A stretch of DNA of 35,232 bases from TMED109 sp002684605 (lineage in GTDB: Bacteria; Pseudomonadota; Alphaproteobacteria; TMED109), in NCBI GenBank assembly GCA_913046335.1, contig CAJWSU010000014.1, forward strand, positions 1 through 35,232, read 5' to 3'. Below the pieces are notes generated by a model. That model did not search any database. It saw only the letters and a program-made list of their open reading frames with translations, and was not told where the DNA came from. Below are positions 7,817 to 15,670 of the stretch, piece by piece (positions within the stretch are counted from its first letter, which is position 1; each line of letters starts with the position of its first letter). The translations under genes were made by a program, and so were the position numbers.

Positions 7817-9337
7817 CTAATTAACGTCAGTTTTTTTTATATTTCCATTAGATAAATTCTTCATGTATTCATTTATCTCTTTTTTTACAACCCCTGCTAA
7901 AAAATATACCCCTACTAAGTTAGCAACAGACATTAAAAATATCATAGAGTCTGATATGTCTAAAACAGAACCTAGACTAACAGAAGACCCAATTATTACG
8001 AAAGCACAAAATATAAATTTAAAAATATTTTCTGATAAAACAGAATTGCCAAATAAATAACACCATGATTTTAAACCATAATAGGACCAAGCTATCATAG
8101 TAGAAAAAGCAAATAAAATTGCAGCAAGTGCAAGAATATATGGAAACCATGGAATAGTTTTAGCAAATGCGGCAGATGTTAATGCTATACCAGCTAAGTC
8201 TCCTCTCTCAACATACACACCTGTCAGAACAATAACTAATGCAGTTATTGTACAAATAATAATTGTATCTATAAAAGGCTCAAGTAAAGATACTAAACCT
8301 TCAGTTACTGGAATATCTGTTTTGACAGCAGCATGAGCAATCGGTGCAGAACCTAATCCTGCTTCATTTGAAAAAGCAGCTCTTTGAAACCCAATAATTA
8401 ATGCTCCTAAGGCTCCTCCAGCTGCTGCTGTTGGAGAAAATGCTTCAGAAATTATACTTAATATTGCTTCTGGAACTCCTCCAATATTTAATAAAATAAT
8501 AATTAGGCCTGCAAATAAATATATTAGAGCCATCAAAGGAACTAAAGTTGATGTCACTTTAGCTATAGACTTTATACCGCCAATGATTACAACACCAAGT
8601 ATTACAGCTATAATTAAACCAAATAACCACCCTTTATCAGCAAAGAAAGATGTTTGTCCTCCGGTTACAGAAACAAATTGCTGAAAAGATTGATTAGCTT
8701 GGAACATATTTCCACCTCCAAGTGCTCCACCTATGCAGCAAATTGAGAAGAATACAGCTAGAATTTTACCAAGAGTAGCTTTTCCTTTTTCAGCTAAACC
8801 TTTAGATAAATAATGCATAGGGCCACCAGAAACAGTACCATCTGAATTTATAACTCTATATTTAACACCAAGTGTGCATTCACAAAACTTAAGTGACATA
8901 CCAAGAAAACCTGCAAGTATCATCCAAAAAGTTGCTCCTGGTCCACCTATGGAAATTGCAACAGCTACGCCTGCTATATTACCTAATCCAACAGTACCTG
9001 ACAAAGCCGTCGATAGTGCCTGAAAGTGAGAAACTTCTCCTTTAGACTCAGGCTTATCATACCTTCCACGTACTAAATCTAATGCATGAGAGAACATTCG
9101 CAGGTTAATAAAATTAAAATAAAATGTACAAAATATTGATCCAGCTATTAACCATAATACAATTATCTTTATATCTGCTCCTGCAATACTAAAAGAATAA
9201 AATACAGTACCAGCAATTTTATTAGATATAGGGGATAACCAGGCATTTATAAAAGAATCGAAACCATCACTCGCAAATGAAGATTTAGAAGAAAAGCACA
9301 GACTCATCAAAAATAAAATTTTATAAAAAATTCTCAT
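7817..9337 (-). CDS. Alanine/glycine:cation symporter family protein (AgcS-like)
   Basis: Sodium-coupled amino-acid importer of the AGCS family, usually for alanine or glycine. The 506-residue protein begins with a hydrophobic segment ending in FASDG (residues about 1-25), likely a signal sequence or first helix, followed by about ten membrane spans. Family motifs are GTVGLGNIAGVAVAI, GMSLKFCECTLG and SNEAGLGSAPIAHAA. Translation start at ATG 9335-9337 is preceded by a near-perfect Shine-Dalgarno (GGAGGTAA). It lies 69 bp downstream of hemA on the same strand. The exact substrate cannot be read from sequence. Confidence 0.92.
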   Translation of the reverse strand: MRIFYKILFLMSLCFSSKSSFASDGFDSFINAWLSPISNKIAGTVFYSFSIAGADIKIIVLWLIAGSIFCTFYFNFINLRMFSHALDLVRGRYDKPESKGEVSHFQALSTALSGTVGLGNIAGVAVAISIGGPGATFWMILAGFLGMSLKFCECTLGVKYRVINSDGTVSGGPMHYLSKGLAEKGKATLGKILAVFFSICCIGGALGGGNMFQANQSFQQFVSVTGGQTSFFADKGWLFGLIIAVILGVVIIGGIKSIAKVTSTLVPLMALIYLFAGLIIILLNIGGVPEAILSIISEAFSPTAAAGGALGALIIGFQRAAFSNEAGLGSAPIAHAAVKTDIPVTEGLVSLLEPFIDTIIICTITALVIVLTGVYVERGDLAGIALTSAAFAKTIPWFPYILALAAILFAFSTMIAWSYYGLKSWCYLFGNSVLSENIFKFIFCAFVIIGSSVSLGSVLDISDSMIFLMSVANLVGVYFLAGVVKKEINEYMKNLSNGNIKKTDVN

Positions 9338-9342
9338 TATAG

Positions 9343-9351
9343 TTACCTCCT
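9343..9351 (-). promoter_or_regulatory. Strong Shine-Dalgarno of the AgcS-like symporter
   Basis: On the minus strand TAGGAGGTAAC lies five to six bases before the ATG at 9335-9337. It is the longest match to the 16S anti-SD that I found in the window and suggests high translation of the symporter. Confidence 0.65.
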
Positions 9352-9384
9352 AAATTAATATACTTAAAACATATGCAATTATTA

Positions 9385-9396
9385 TTACTTAAGTAA
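9385..9396. promoter_or_regulatory. 12-bp perfect palindrome upstream of the AgcS-like symporter
   Basis: TTACTTAAGTAA is self-complementary and lies in the 69-bp gap between the hemA stop and the symporter start, about 48 bp upstream of the latter. It could be a dimeric regulator's operator. It has no loop and cannot form a terminator hairpin. In AT-rich DNA a chance palindrome is a real possibility. Confidence 0.25.
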
Positions 9397-9406
9397 AGTT
9401 ATAATA

Positions 9407-10618
9407 TTAACTAACTGAAGATATATTTAACTCTCTCCATACTTTTTTTAAAGAATCTACCAAATAATTTGTCATTTTTTCGTCATGAAGTGGGCTTGGC
9501 GTAATTCTCAGCCTTTCTTTTCCTTTAGGGACTGTTGGGTAATTTATAGGCTGCACATATATAGAAAAATCTGAAAGAAGAATATCAGATGCTTTTTTAC
9601 AAAGCACTGGGTCTCCTACTAAAATTGGAACTATATGACTATCGGATGGCATAACAATGATACCTGTTTGTCTTAATTTTTCTTTAAGACTTTTTGCTCT
9701 TTCTTGATGAATTTTTCTCTCTATATTAGATTCTTTTAAATGTTTTACTGATGCTAATGCACCTGCAGCTATTGCAGGAGGCAAGGAAGTAGTAAATATA
9801 AAGCTTGAAGCAAAAGACCTAATAACATCTATAATATTTTTATTTGATGCTATATATCCGCCCATTGTTCCGAATGCTTTTGCAAGAGTTCCTTCAATAA
9901 TATCTAACTCATCCATTAGACCTTCACGCTCAGCAATTCCTCCTCCTCGAGAACCATACATTCCTACTGCATGTACTTCATCTAAATAAGTGAGAGCATT
10001 ATTTGCTTTAGCAACTTCACAGAGTTCTTTTATTGGAGCTATATCTCCATCCATAGAATAAACAGATTCAAAAGCTACTAGTTTTGGACGTTCAGGATTA
10101 ATAGTTTTTAGAATCTTATCTAAATGATCTGGATCATTATGTTTAAATATAATTCTTTCAGCTTTACTATTTCTTATACCTTGTATCATCGATGCATGGT
10201 TGAGCTCATCTGACAACACAACACAATTTGGTAAAATAGAAGCTATAGTACTAAGGGATGCTTCATTAGAAATATATCCCGAGGTAAATAAAAGCGCTCC
10301 CTCTTTATTATGAAGGTCTGCTAATTCTTTCTCTAATAAAACATGATAATGTGAGGTTCCAGAAATATTTCTAGTTCCTCCTGATCCTGCACCTGATGAG
10401 TCAATAGCCTCATGCATTGCAGATAAAACTTTTTTGTTTTGCCCCATTCCAAGATAATCATTAGAACACCATACTGCGACTTCTTTTTCATTAGAATCAG
10501 AATAATGTATGGCATTAGGAAAACTTCCTAATGTTCTTTTTATATCATTAAAAACTCTATACCTTCCTTCATTCTTAAGAGAGTCTAGAGCACCAGTAAA
10601 ATATTTATTATAATCCAT
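9407..10618 (-). CDS. hemA: 5-aminolevulinate synthase
   Basis: PLP enzyme that condenses glycine and succinyl-CoA to 5-aminolevulinate, the committed step of tetrapyrrole synthesis by the C4 route of alphaproteobacteria. The 403 residues include VWCSNDYLGMG (49-59), GAGSGGTRNISGTSHYH (76-92), YLDEVHAVGMYG (211-222) and the PLP lysine K247 in IEGTLAKAFGTMGGY. These distinguish it from the related KBL and BioF enzymes. ATG 10616-10618 is preceded by TGAGGTAA. It is divergent from the GST gene and upstream of a probable glycine/alanine importer. Confidence 0.95.
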   Translation of the reverse strand: MDYNKYFTGALDSLKNEGRYRVFNDIKRTLGSFPNAIHYSDSNEKEVAVWCSNDYLGMGQNKKVLSAMHEAIDSSGAGSGGTRNISGTSHYHVLLEKELADLHNKEGALLFTSGYISNEASLSTIASILPNCVVLSDELNHASMIQGIRNSKAERIIFKHNDPDHLDKILKTINPERPKLVAFESVYSMDGDIAPIKELCEVAKANNALTYLDEVHAVGMYGSRGGGIAEREGLMDELDIIEGTLAKAFGTMGGYIASNKNIIDVIRSFASSFIFTTSLPPAIAAGALASVKHLKESNIERKIHQERAKSLKEKLRQTGIIVMPSDSHIVPILVGDPVLCKKASDILLSDFSIYVQPINYPTVPKGKERLRITPSPLHDEKMTNYLVDSLKKVWRELNISSVS

Positions 10619-10634
10619 AATGTAAATTTACCTC

Positions 10635-10654
10635 AATTATGTATATATATAATT
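10635..10654. promoter_or_regulatory. Near-perfect inverted repeat in the hemA/GST divergent promoter region
   Basis: In the 65-bp space between the divergent starts of hemA and the GST gene, AATTAT and ATAATT flank an alternating TA core (20 bp, one mismatched pair). Its position between two divergent genes suits an operator or overlapping -10 elements. Because it consists almost entirely of A and T, confidence is low. Confidence 0.25.
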
Positions 10655-10683
10655 AAATCCTAAAAAAAAGAAAGTTATTTACA

Positions 10684-11379
10684 ATGATTTTATATGAACT
10701 TGATGCAATCAATGAGCAATATTTTAGCCCTTATACATGGCGCATATTAATGTCATTAAATCATAAGGATTTATATAAAGATATAAAACGAATACCTGTA
10801 AAGTTTTCAGAAAAATCAGAGATAACTAATAAAGGGTTTAATACAGTTCCTGTTTTAAATGATAAAGGCACATGGATAGGAGGATCTTTGGATATAGCAA
10901 AATATCTGGAATTAACATACCCTAATAATACTTCTTTATTTGGCAATACTGAAAACATGAACCTTACAAGTATTATTAATCAAATAATTGATCCTAAAAT
11001 TTTAGCTATATTAGCAAGGATAATAGTTTTAGACGCATATAATACTATTCACCCTGAAGACAAAACATTTTTTAGAAAAACTAGAGAAAAAATATTAAAT
11101 AAAACAATAGAAGAAGTTGAATTGGAGAGTGGCAAATATATTCCTCTTTTTCAAAAAGAAATTAATCCCTTTAGAAGAATGATAAAAGATAACAAGTTTT
11201 TTACTGGTTCTCAACCAATGTACTGTGATTATATTTTATTTGGCTTTTTTATGTGGGCAAGAAACTGTAGTAAAAAACGGTTATTAGAGAAAGATGATGT
11301 TCTATGGAATTGGAGAGAAAGGATGTTGGACCTCTATGATGGTTTTGCTAGGAAATCTAATGGATTTGAAATTAAGTAA
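10684..11379 (+). CDS. Glutathione S-transferase family protein (beta-etherase LigE-like N-terminal domain)
   Basis: Probable glutathione-dependent transferase or lyase. The N-terminal thioredoxin fold (about 1-85) has the SPYTWR motif (15-20), resembling the LigE-type etherase subgroup, and the cis-proline region NTVPVL (53-58) followed by SLDIAKYL, which contacts glutathione. An all-helical C-terminal domain (about 95-231) follows. The size (231 residues) is normal. Its 3' end overlaps the stop of the convergent SDR gene by 8 bp. The substrate cannot be predicted; the subgroup is broad and lignin-type ether cleavage is not implied. Confidence 0.8.
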   Translation: MILYELDAINEQYFSPYTWRILMSLNHKDLYKDIKRIPVKFSEKSEITNKGFNTVPVLNDKGTWIGGSLDIAKYLELTYPNNTSLFGNTENMNLTSIINQIIDPKILAILARIIVLDAYNTIHPEDKTFFRKTREKILNKTIEEVELESGKYIPLFQKEINPFRRMIKDNKFFTGSQPMYCDYILFGFFMWARNCSKKRLLEKDDVLWNWRERMLDLYDGFARKSNGFEIK

Positions 11380-12106
11380 TACTATAACCACCATCTACTG
11401 TAATAGTAGTGCCAGTTGTATAACTAGCCCTATCACTAGCTAAATATACTGCAGCTCCTGCTATGTCTTCTGGTACACCCCATTTTTTCATTGCTGTCCT
11501 CTCTGTTATTTTTTCTCTTTCCTCTGCCTCTTCTTGCAATGGCTTTGTAAGTTTAGTCTCTATATATCCTGGAGCAATAGCATTTGCTCTAACATGATAT
11601 TGGCTCCAGCCATTTGCTAAACTTTTTGTTAAACCAACCAAACCTGTCTTAGAAGCAGTATAACCTGGAGACATAGGAGAACCAAAAAAAGAAAACATTG
11701 AAGCAATATTTATTATATTACCATGTGTTAAAGCTAACTTAGGAAGAGCTTCATGACTCATTCTCATCACACCCATCAAGTTAGTATTAATAACATCTGC
11801 AAAATGTTCTATTCTATATTCAAGTCCTCTCTTAACTATACCTGCATTATTTACTAAAATATGCAAATCATCTATTTCCTCAAAAATTTTTTCTATTGAA
11901 ATATCATTTGTGACATCTAATTTATATTTTCTTATAGCTCCAAATTTAGTTTCTACATTGCATTTTTCGAGGCTTTCATCAGATTTAGCCGTAACAATAA
12001 CTTCTGCTCCTGCCTCTTTAAAACCTTCTGCTATTGCATAACCTATTCCTGATGCTCCACCAGTAACAAGTGCTACTTTTCCTGTTAAATCAATTGTATA
12101 AGCCAT
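11372..12106 (-). CDS. Short-chain dehydrogenase/reductase, probable sugar-acid dehydrogenase
   Basis: NAD(P)-dependent classical SDR of 244 residues. It has TGGASGIG (15-22) for the cofactor, NNAG (86-89), and the catalytic Ser136, Tyr149 and Lys153 (YTASK). The sequence resembles the 2-deoxy-D-gluconate 3-dehydrogenase / 2-keto-3-deoxy-fuconate dehydrogenase group. It is the last gene of a three-gene minus-strand unit with a 2-hydroxyacid dehydrogenase (10 bp upstream) and an FAH hydrolase. In that context it would oxidise C4 of a 2-keto-3-deoxy sugar acid to give the diketo substrate of the FAH hydrolase. That role is inference. Confidence 0.85.
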   Translation of the reverse strand: MAYTIDLTGKVALVTGGASGIGYAIAEGFKEAGAEVIVTAKSDESLEKCNVETKFGAIRKYKLDVTNDISIEKIFEEIDDLHILVNNAGIVKRGLEYRIEHFADVINTNLMGVMRMSHEALPKLALTHGNIINIASMFSFFGSPMSPGYTASKTGLVGLTKSLANGWSQYHVRANAIAPGYIETKLTKPLQEEAEEREKITERTAMKKWGVPEDIAGAAVYLASDRASYTTGTTITVDGGYSIT

Positions 12107-12116
12107 TATCTACCTC

Positions 12117-13097
12117 TTAATTAATAGTGTTTACTGGGTTAAGTACTTTTTTCTCAATAAAAAAATTTTCAATATTTTTAGCTGCCAACTCTACCATACC
12201 AGTTCTTGCTTTAAAACTTGCGCTACCTGCATGAGGAGCTAAAACAACATTATCCATGTTAGCTAATTTTTTATCATAACTAGGTTCAAACTCATATACA
12301 TCTAGAGCACATCCTGAAATTAATTTATTCTCCAAAGCTATTATTAAATCACTTTCTTTAACAATTGGTCCACGAGCTATATTTATTAGAAAACTATCTT
12401 TTTTCATACTTTCAAATTCTTTAATCGTGATTAAATGTTTTGTTTCCTTTGTTAAAGGACAAAGTATTACAATATATCTACAGGATTTTAGCAAGGCTTC
12501 TAATGACATCCATTCTGCATTTAAAGAAGATTCAATATTTTCACTCAACCTATTTCTATTATGATATTTAATATTTAAGCCAAATGGTGTAGCTCTTTTA
12601 GCTACATCTTGCCCTATGCTTCCCATACCTATAATGCCTAAATTTTCTCCTCTTAAATCTGCACCCCATAAAAGATGATAGAAATTGGCTTTAAATCCAC
12701 CTGATCTTACAATACGATCTCCTTCAGGAACTCTCCTTGCTACAGCTAACAATAACGCCATAGACATATCTGCAACAGCATCATTCAAGATTCCTGGGGT
12801 ATTAGTCACTTGTATGCCCATTTTTGTACAAAAGTTTGCATCTATATTATCAAAACCTACACCAACATTACATGTAACCTTTAAATTAGGACATGCTTCT
12901 ATTAATGTTTTATCTATTAAAGCTGACTGAACTAATATTCCTTCTACATTTTTTACTCTATCCAAAAGTCCATTACCTGATAGAATACTTTTTGTAGTAT
13001 CATGATGATCTATATCAAAAATTTTTTCTAATCTAGATAAAAGATCATCAGATAACAAAGAATGAATAAAAATTTTAGGCTTAAATTTTACTTCCAT
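12117..13097 (-). CDS. D-isomer-specific 2-hydroxyacid dehydrogenase
   Basis: NAD(P)H-dependent reductase of 2-oxoacids of the glyoxylate/hydroxypyruvate reductase type. The 326 residues show a Rossmann GMGSIG (157-162) and the catalytic triad R242 (IARGPIV), E271 (YEFEP) and H289 (LAPHAGSAS), spaced as in D-glycerate dehydrogenase. The start overlaps the FAH gene by 10 bp, so co-translation is likely. In this cluster it may reduce or oxidise the small hydroxyacid released by aldol-type cleavage (glyoxylate/glycolate, hydroxypyruvate/glycerate, pyruvate/lactate). The substrate is not determinable. Confidence 0.88.
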   Translation of the reverse strand: MEVKFKPKIFIHSLLSDDLLSRLEKIFDIDHHDTTKSILSGNGLLDRVKNVEGILVQSALIDKTLIEACPNLKVTCNVGVGFDNIDANFCTKMGIQVTNTPGILNDAVADMSMALLLAVARRVPEGDRIVRSGGFKANFYHLLWGADLRGENLGIIGMGSIGQDVAKRATPFGLNIKYHNRNRLSENIESSLNAEWMSLEALLKSCRYIVILCPLTKETKHLITIKEFESMKKDSFLINIARGPIVKESDLIIALENKLISGCALDVYEFEPSYDKKLANMDNVVLAPHAGSASFKARTGMVELAAKNIENFFIEKKVLNPVNTIN

Positions 13098-13972
13098 TTA
13101 ACAACTTTTTGGCGTTGCTCTCCAAGTTTTTCAATACCTAAATGCATTTCATCTCCATGCTTCAAGAATTTTTGAGGTTTCATACCACCGCCTACTCCAG
13201 GAGGCGTTCCAGTAGCAATAATATCTCCTGGTTGTAAAGTCATGTAATGGCTTACATAAGATACAATTGTCTTAACATCGAATATCATTGTTGAAGTATG
13301 ACCAGTTTGCATTCTCTTACCGTTGAGGTTTAACCAAAGGTCTAAATTTTGTACCTTTTTCACTTCATCTCTTGTAACTAACCATGGACCAACGGGACAG
13401 GAAGTATCAAATCCTTTTCCTCTAGTCCATTGACCCGCTGCAGCTTTCATTTGATATTCTCTTTCAGACACATCATTTACTAGTGTATAGCCAGCAACAT
13501 AACTTAACGCTCTAGCTGCGCTAACTGACCTAGCAGTATCTCCTATAACTATTCCCAGTTCTACTTCCCAATCACTACATACACTATCTTTTTGCTTTGC
13601 TCCTTTTTTACCTAAAATAAGGCCTTTAGGTAACATAACCTCATCATTCGGTCCTGATAGAGAACTTGTAGGTTTCATAAACATAATAGGTTCACTTGGA
13701 ATAGGGCTTCCAGTCTCTTTTGCATGATCCACATAATTTAGACCAATACAAACAATTTTGCCTATCCCAGAAAGAGGAACTCCTAATCTTTTCTTACCTT
13801 TAACCAAAGGTAATTTATCTACATTGGTTCCAACTAATTTTTCTAGTTTCTTTTTAGATAAAACTGATCCATTAATATCCATCATCTTTTTAGATAAATC
13901 TCTAATATTCCCATCAGAATCAATAACTCCTGGTTTCTCTTTACCTTTAACTCCGTACCTAACTAATTTCAT
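13088..13972 (-). CDS. Fumarylacetoacetate hydrolase family protein, 2,4-diketo-3-deoxy-sugar-acid hydrolase-like
   Basis: Metal-dependent C-C bond hydrolase (294 residues). The FAH core shows IGLNYVDHAKETG (76-88), the metal ligands E136 and E138 in WEVELG and D167 in NDVSERE, GQWTRGKGFDT (180-190) and the terminal GDIIATGTPPGVGGG. The overall pattern is that of the L-2,4-diketo-3-deoxyfuconate / diketo-deoxyrhamnonate hydrolases, which release pyruvate and a hydroxyacid. There is an insertion of about 10 lysine/glycine-rich residues (about 119-131) just before the metal site. It heads a minus-strand operon with a good SD (GGGAGAAG), divergent from the UxaA-type dehydratase. Confidence 0.87.
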   Translation of the reverse strand: MKLVRYGVKGKEKPGVIDSDGNIRDLSKKMMDINGSVLSKKKLEKLVGTNVDKLPLVKGKKRLGVPLSGIGKIVCIGLNYVDHAKETGSPIPSEPIMFMKPTSSLSGPNDEVMLPKGLILGKKGAKQKDSVCSDWEVELGIVIGDTARSVSAARALSYVAGYTLVNDVSEREYQMKAAAGQWTRGKGFDTSCPVGPWLVTRDEVKKVQNLDLWLNLNGKRMQTGHTSTMIFDVKTIVSYVSHYMTLQPGDIIATGTPPGVGGGMKPQKFLKHGDEMHLGIEKLGEQRQKVVKWK

Positions 13973-14137
13973 TCTCTTCTCCCTTTTTAAATAAATTCTT
14001 AATATTAATTCTAATCAGATTATTTTAGATTCAAATATTCTATAAAAGTTGATAGAAAGTAAACATAAAATATATTTAAATTTATAAAAATATAATATAT
14101 GTTAATAATTCTTTGTATTATTGGGAGAATATAACAA
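13973..14137. promoter_or_regulatory. Divergent promoter region of the sugar-acid cluster
   Basis: The longest non-coding stretch in the window (165 bp) separates the FAH operon (minus) from the UxaA operon (plus). It is almost pure A/T. A possible plus-strand promoter is TTGATA (14049-14054) and TATATT (14071-14076), 16 bp apart. Both flanking genes have good Shine-Dalgarno sites (GGGAGA before 14138 and AGGGAGAAG before 13972). I see no clear operator palindrome of useful information content. Confidence 0.4.
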
Positions 14138-15670
14138 ATGCAACCTATAGCAATTCGAATTCATAAAAATGATAATGTGGTTACTGCTAAATCAGATATT
14201 GATATTAATATTAATATTGATGAAGAAAACGTAAATACAAATCAACATATTCCTGTAGGTCATAAAGTAGCTACACAAAATATTTCCCAAGGAGATGAAA
14301 TTATCAAATATGATACTATTATTGGTATAGCTAAAGAAAATATAAAAATTGGAGACCATGTTCATGTTCACAATACAGGAATGGTAGACAGTAAAAAGGA
14401 CTATCAGTTTTCACAAGGATGCAAAAACAATGAAGTATTACCTGAAAATGAAAGAGCTACTTTTATGGGTTATCACAGACCTAATGGCAAAGTAGGAACC
14501 AGAAATTTCATTGGTATTATTTCATCGGTTAATTGTTCAGCAACAGTTTGTAAAAAAATAGCAGAATCTTTTAGTGAAGAGGCATTATCAGAATATGAAA
14601 ATGTTGATGGAATAGTATCAATTACCCACGGAACTGGCTGTGGCATAAATAGTAAAGGGTTGGGCTGGGAACTATTACAAGCAACAATTGCAGGATATTC
14701 TAGACATCCAAATTTTGGAGGTTTAATTGTTATTGGATTGGGATGCGAAGTCAATCAAGTTAGCGGCATGGCCCAATCTATGGACTGGGCAAGTTCAGAT
14801 ACATTTAAAATGATGACTATTCAAGAAGTTGGAGGAACAAGAAAAACAATTCAAGAAGGGGTAGAAATTATTAAACAAATGCTACCAATTCTAAATAAAA
14901 ATAAAAGAGAAAAGTCTCCTGCTTCTGAATTAATTTTAGGATTAGAATGTGGTGGATCGGATGCTTATTCTGGTATGACAGCAAATCCTGCATTAGGCTC
15001 TGCAGTTGATTTGTTAGTAAAAAATGGAGGAACAGGTACGCTTGCAGAAACACCAGAAATATTTGGAGCTGAACACTTATTAACAAGAAGGGCAATAAAT
15101 CAAGAAGTGGGTCAAAAAATTGTAAACTTTATTAAATGGTGGCAAGAGGATTACTTAGTCAAATTTGAAGAAAACAGAGAACAACTTCATCAAGATCCTT
15201 CTCCTGGAAATAAAGCAGGAGGATTAACTACTATTCTTGAAAAATCACTTGGTGCTGTTGCAAAAGGAGGAACTACTAATTTAGTAGATGTTTATCAATT
15301 TGCTGAAAATATTAAAGCGAAAGGTTTTACATTTATGAATACTCCAGGATATGACGTCACTAGCGTAACAGGACTTATTGCTGGAGGAGCAAATATGATT
15401 TGTTTTACTACCGGAAGAGGATCAGTATTTGGATGTAAGCCAGCTCCTTCAATAAAACTAGCCACTAATGATGATTTATATAATAGAATGACAGAAGATA
15501 TGGATGTAAATTGTGGCAAAATTTTATTAGGAGAGTCAACGATAGATGAAATGGGAGAAGAAATTTTTCAATTAATTCTTGATGTGGCTTCAGGAAAACA
15601 ATCAAAATCTGAAATAAATGGCTTAGGAGACCTAGAGTTCGTTCCATGGCAAATGGGTGCTATAACTTGA
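14138..15670 (+). CDS. UxaA-family sugar-acid dehydratase (altronate/galactarate dehydratase-like)
   Basis: Iron-dependent dehydratase family that converts aldonic or aldaric acids to 2-keto-3-deoxy acids. The 510 residues contain an N-terminal SAF domain (about 1-90, ending near HVHVHNTGM) and the large catalytic domain with NFIGIISSVNCSATV, GTGCGI, GLGCEVNQ, LECGGSDAYSG, TPEIFGAEHLL and TTGRGSVFGCKPAPSIK followed by DMDVNCGKIL. SuyA/SuyB-type sulfolactate lyases of the same family are split, whereas this one is a single chain as in altronate dehydratase. It is divergent from the FAH/2-HADH/SDR operon. Substrate unknown: hexonate, pentonate or aldarate are all possible. Confidence 0.87.
   Translation: MQPIAIRIHKNDNVVTAKSDIDININIDEENVNTNQHIPVGHKVATQNISQGDEIIKYDTIIGIAKENIKIGDHVHVHNTGMVDSKKDYQFSQGCKNNEVLPENERATFMGYHRPNGKVGTRNFIGIISSVNCSATVCKKIAESFSEEALSEYENVDGIVSITHGTGCGINSKGLGWELLQATIAGYSRHPNFGGLIVIGLGCEVNQVSGMAQSMDWASSDTFKMMTIQEVGGTRKTIQEGVEIIKQMLPILNKNKREKSPASELILGLECGGSDAYSGMTANPALGSAVDLLVKNGGTGTLAETPEIFGAEHLLTRRAINQEVGQKIVNFIKWWQEDYLVKFEENREQLHQDPSPGNKAGGLTTILEKSLGAVAKGGTTNLVDVYQFAENIKAKGFTFMNTPGYDVTSVTGLIAGGANMICFTTGRGSVFGCKPAPSIKLATNDDLYNRMTEDMDVNCGKILLGESTIDEMGEEIFQLILDVASGKQSKSEINGLGDLEFVPWQMGAIT

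Noticed and set aside
10684..11379. Genuine lignin beta-etherase
   Set aside because: Only the N-terminal motif resembles the LigE group, and no aromatic-degradation genes are nearby, so a general GST call is safer.
14138..15670. Sulfolactate sulfo-lyase (SuyAB)
   Set aside because: SuyA and SuyB are separate proteins, and no sulfonate genes accompany this gene. The single 510-residue chain fits a sugar-acid dehydratase better.
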